NCBI GenBank assembly: GCA_035480615.1
Contig: DATIHO010000092.1
Span: forward strand, 1-8,318
Direction of reading: 5' to 3'
Source of the DNA: CAIPFQ01 sp035480615
GTDB lineage: Bacteria > Chlamydiota > Chlamydiia > Chlamydiales > SM23-39
Length of the DNA: 8,318 bases
Part shown: positions 6,530-8,318 of the stretch, in pieces
Numbering within the stretch: the stretch's first letter is position 1
How the letters are laid out: the number at the start of each line of letters is the position of its first letter
The notes under the pieces: generated by a model
Databases searched by the model: none
Told to the model about the DNA's origin: nothing
Seen by the model: only the letters and a program-made list of their open reading frames with translations
Position numbers and translations under genes: made by a program

Positions 6530-6623
6530 TTCAAAAAATGGGACATTCTCTTTGTTGAAATTTTGAGTCACGTGAAATTCCCCCCTGAGGGGGAAAGTGG
6601 GATACTTTTTGTTGATTCAAAAA
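6527..6623. repeat. short direct repeats in the gap after the glycosidase gene
   Basis: TGATTCAAAAA occurs at 6527-6537, including the glycosidase stop codon, and again at 6613-6623. Between them, TGGGACATTCTCTTTGTTGA and TGGGATACTTTTTGTTGA are related imperfect copies about 58 bp apart. An 8-bp palindrome, TCACGTGA, lies at 6568-6575. The region looks like layered short duplications, with no gene inside. Confidence 0.45.
6578..6595 (+). terminator. possible terminator of the glycosidase gene
   Basis: TTCCCCC and GGGGGAA form a 7-bp stem closed by a CTGA tetraloop, about 50 nt after the stop codon. The T-run (6606-6610) is about 10 nt beyond the stem instead of directly after it, so this is at best an atypical intrinsic terminator. 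Confidence 0.4.
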
Positions 6624-6649
6624 GGATTACAGTTCAGTCTGTTGTCGAT

Positions 6650-6730
6650 TTATCCTGGATAATTATTGACCGTTTTAATTTATTTATATAGAAAATTAAA
6701 TTTTTTTATGTTATAATTATCGCATAATTA
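6650..6730 (+). promoter_or_regulatory. AT-rich promoter region with dyads before the repeat protein
   Basis: A perfect -10 hexamer TATAAT lies at 6712-6717; the -35 position holds only a weak match (TAGAAA, 6689-6694). A 17-bp dyad, TAATTAT-CGC-ATAATTA (6714-6730), covers the -10 box and the expected start site, where a repressor would block transcription. A second dyad, TTATCC-T-GGATAA, lies at 6650-6662, followed by TTGACC at 6666-6671, which could be a -35 for an upstream start. The surrounding DNA is strongly AT-rich, so some dyads may be chance. Confidence 0.42.
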
Positions 6731-6752
6731 AACTTTAAAAACGGATAAATTA

Positions 6753-8162
6753 ATGTCAGTCAACAATGTTGGGTCGAACCCTGTAATAGCCTGTTCGACG
6801 TCATCAAAAACCAATTCTTCGGGTTGTTTCGGTATAAATCGGTCTTCGGAAAATGAACTGCAGCACATTCTGCCCTATTTAACAACAGAAGAACTACAAA
6901 ATATTGCGTATCTCAATAAGAGCATAAGTTCCAGAGTAGCAGCAGCAGCTAAGTTTAGTGAGATTGCTATAATCAAGAATTTTATCTGTGTTCTAATTCA
7001 GGAATTGAATGAAGAAAGATTTTCAGAACAAAGAGAGACGCTTGTAAAAATTTTGGACAATGTAACTGCCCAGAATTCAGCAAAAAGAAGGAAGCTTTTA
7101 AAAATTTTGGACAATGCAACTAACCAGAATTCAGAAAAAAGAAGGACGCTTTTAAACATTTTGGACGATGTAACTGCCCAGAATTCAGAACAAAGAGAGA
7201 CGCTTTTAAAAATTTTGGACAATGTAATTGCCCAGAATTCAGAAAAAATAGGGGTGCTTTTAGAATTTTTGGACAATGCAACTGTCCATAATTCAGAACA
7301 AATAGAGATGGTTTTAGAAATTTCGGAAAATAATTTAACAAATCTGAAAGGATACATCTTCAATGTAAAAGGAAAATTAATCAACGTAATAAACACATTG
7401 GATACGGAGACGGCAGAGGATCTACCAAATAATGTACGCTTTCCGTCTTTTTGCGAAGATATTTTTGCATTGGCTGCATTGGAAAGACAAATAGATGAGG
7501 CTCATCTTAACCTTGATGAAAATGAGAGATGGGATGCGCTCGGAGATATTTCTCTAGATTTAGCGCGAGCAGGCAATATTGGCCGAGCTATCGCCGTTGC
7601 TAGATCGATTCCTGACGAATATAAAAAAGGGCGTGCGCTCAAGGAGATTTCTCTATCTCTAGATTTAACGCGAGCAGTCAATATTGGCCGAGCTATCGAT
7701 CTTGCTGAATCGATTCTTAGCGAAAATGTGAGAGGCAGTGCGCTCAAGGGGATTTCTCAAGCTTTAACGATAACAGACAATATTGACCGGGCTATCGATG
7801 TTGCTGAACAGATTCCTGACAAAATGGTGAGGGCGCATGCGATCTGGAATATTTCTCAAGCTTTAACGGAAAAAGGCCATATTGACCAAGCTATCGATCT
7901 TGCTGAATCGATTCTTAGCGAAAATGTGAGAGGGAGTGCGCTCTGGAATATTGCTCAAGCTTTAACGATAACAGACAATATTGACCGGGCTATCGATGTT
8001 GCTGAACGGATTCCTGACAAAATGGTGAGAGCGCATGCGATCTGGGAAATTGGTCAAGTTTTAACGAAAGCAGGCAATATTGGCGAAGCTATCGCTGCTA
8101 AATTGATTTCTGGCAAAAATATGAGCGGGAGAGGGTATGCGCCCTGGGCTATTTCCAATTAA
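6753..8162 (+). CDS. F-box-like repeat protein, candidate secreted effector
   Basis: A 469-residue protein with four parts. Residues 1-33 are Ser/Thr/Asn-rich and without a hydrophobic core, as in many type III secretion signals. Residues 34-67 (ENELQHILPYLTTEELQNIA and onward to AAAAK) follow the F-box pattern of spaced Leu/Ile with a final Asn-Lys helix; F-box proteins dock targets to host SCF ubiquitin ligases, and amoeba-associated chlamydiae encode several. Residues 91-198 are six 18-residue charged helical repeats with core LLKILDN. Residues 266 to about 466 are about six 33-residue helix-turn-helix repeats of a TPR/HEAT-like kind (pattern GNIxRAIxxAExI then a second helix ending ALxxIS), likely a protein-binding solenoid. 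The ATG at 6753 has only a weak ribosome site. Function and secretion are inferred from pattern and setting; no enzyme motif is visible. Confidence 0.75.
   Translation: MSVNNVGSNPVIACSTSSKTNSSGCFGINRSSENELQHILPYLTTEELQNIAYLNKSISSRVAAAAKFSEIAIIKNFICVLIQELNEERFSEQRETLVKILDNVTAQNSAKRRKLLKILDNATNQNSEKRRTLLNILDDVTAQNSEQRETLLKILDNVIAQNSEKIGVLLEFLDNATVHNSEQIEMVLEISENNLTNLKGYIFNVKGKLINVINTLDTETAEDLPNNVRFPSFCEDIFALAALERQIDEAHLNLDENERWDALGDISLDLARAGNIGRAIAVARSIPDEYKKGRALKEISLSLDLTRAVNIGRAIDLAESILSENVRGSALKGISQALTITDNIDRAIDVAEQIPDKMVRAHAIWNISQALTEKGHIDQAIDLAESILSENVRGSALWNIAQALTITDNIDRAIDVAERIPDKMVRAHAIWEIGQVLTKAGNIGEAIAAKLISGKNMSGRGYAPWAISN
7023..7346 (+). repeat. 54-bp coding tandem repeat, six units
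   Basis: Six head-to-tail units of 54 bp (18 codons) start at 7023, 7077, 7131, 7185, 7239 and 7293. The consensus protein unit is SEKRRTLLKILDNVTAQN; an EcoRI-type GAATTC marks four of the boundaries. Units 1-4 are close to each other, unit 5 diverges and unit 6 is degenerate. The period is a whole number of codons, so copy-number change keeps the frame. Confidence 0.9.
7548..8159 (+). repeat. 99-bp coding repeats (33-residue helical units)
   Basis: Units begin at residues 266, 299, 334, 367, 400 and 433 of the F-box-like protein; most are 33 residues, the second 35 and the last imperfect. Each has two predicted helices, as in TPR- or HEAT-like solenoids. A half unit (about residues 247-265) may precede the first. 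Confidence 0.8.
7701..8045 (+). repeat. recent 198-bp internal duplication
   Basis: Segment 7701-7847 is repeated at 7899-8045 (offset 198 bp, two helical units) with only nine differences in 147 bases by my count. Neighbouring 99-bp units are much less alike, so the last expansion copied two units at once. Confidence 0.85.
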
Positions 8163-8208
8163 TAAGGCCGATTCTTGAGAGGGTGTCTACAATGTGAGCT
8201 TCTGTCGA

Positions 8209-8318
8209 TTTTTGGGTTCTTTTGAGCCGATTTTCGATTCAAATTGTGGGGGTAATATCAACTTTCGTATATGACCCCCACAATTTGAATCGAAAATCGG
8301 CCAAAATAATCCCAAAAA
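8209..8318. repeat. large inverted repeat reaching the window edge
   Basis: The arms 8226-8253 and 8274-8301 are perfect reverse complements over 28 bp (from GCCGATTTTC to GTGGGGGT), around a 20-nt centre. ATAT pairs continue inside after one mismatch. Outside, the match goes on with a bulge: TTTTTGGG (8209-8216) pairs with CCCAAAAA (8311-8318), the last bases of the window. The element spans at least 110 bp, contains no gene, and begins 46 nt after the stop of the repeat protein. It has the size and shape of a MITE or REP-like palindrome; it could also form the 3' end hairpin of the upstream transcript. Confidence 0.85.

Noticed and set aside
7023..7346. Regular 54-bp units that resemble a CRISPR or satellite array
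   Set aside because: The units have no unique spacers, run head to tail in a whole-codon period and encode conserved 18-residue repeats in the long frame.
6998..7396. Open frames on the minus strand across the repeat region
   Set aside because: They are antisense shadows of the 54-bp coding repeats; the translation is a low-complexity mirror without a ribosome site.

Overview
The window looks like chromosome from an environmental (amoeba-associated) chlamydia of the Waddlia/Simkania/Parachlamydia kind. The evidence is an IspG (GcpE) of the long 640-residue type that carries an extra domain between the TIM barrel and the [4Fe-4S] domain, several small exported enzymes, and a eukaryote-like F-box/repeat protein of the sort used as host-directed effectors. 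The organism call is an inference from gene content; no rRNA or other species marker is present. I saw no RNA gene, CRISPR array, transposase or defence system.

Layout. 1-340: a poorly supported small frame on the minus strand with two 10-bp tandem duplications and signs of decay. 341-649: mostly non-coding, with small hairpins and a possible 55-codon frame that ends in an ATGA overlap with ispG. 650-2572 (+): ispG, the penultimate step of the MEP isoprenoid pathway. 2580-2935 (+): remains of a gene in two frames, a signal-peptide start followed by the C-terminal half of a diamine-type GNAT acetyltransferase, with copies of TTATACCCAAAGTG at its edges. 2940-5255 (-): a three-gene leftward block. 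In transcription order it holds an exported D-amino-acid-oxidase-like flavoprotein (circularly permuted, frameshifted and cut short), a 2H phosphoesterase of the 2'-5' RNA ligase type, and a GNAT acetyltransferase with a Sec signal peptide. 5256-5422: a divergent promoter region with a good sigma-70-type promoter in each direction. 5423-6529 (+): an exported phosphodiester glycosidase (NAGPA family). 6530-6752: a GC hairpin, short repeats and an AT-rich promoter with a 17-bp dyad. 6753-8162 (+): a 469-residue protein with a Ser/Asn-rich start, an F-box-like segment, six 18-residue repeats and about six 33-residue helical repeats. 8209-8318: a large inverted repeat that runs to the edge of the window.

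How it fits together. ispG is housekeeping. The middle of the window is an accessory block in which four reading frames begin with signal peptides; two of these (the diamine-GNAT remnant and the oxidase) are breaking down. The rightmost gene is the best candidate for a host-interaction factor: F-box-like segment, T3SS-like N-terminus and internally duplicating repeats, followed by a MITE- or REP-sized palindrome. I find no complete new multi-gene system. The most unusual items are the exported acetyltransferase, the permuted oxidase and the repeat-rich F-box-like protein.
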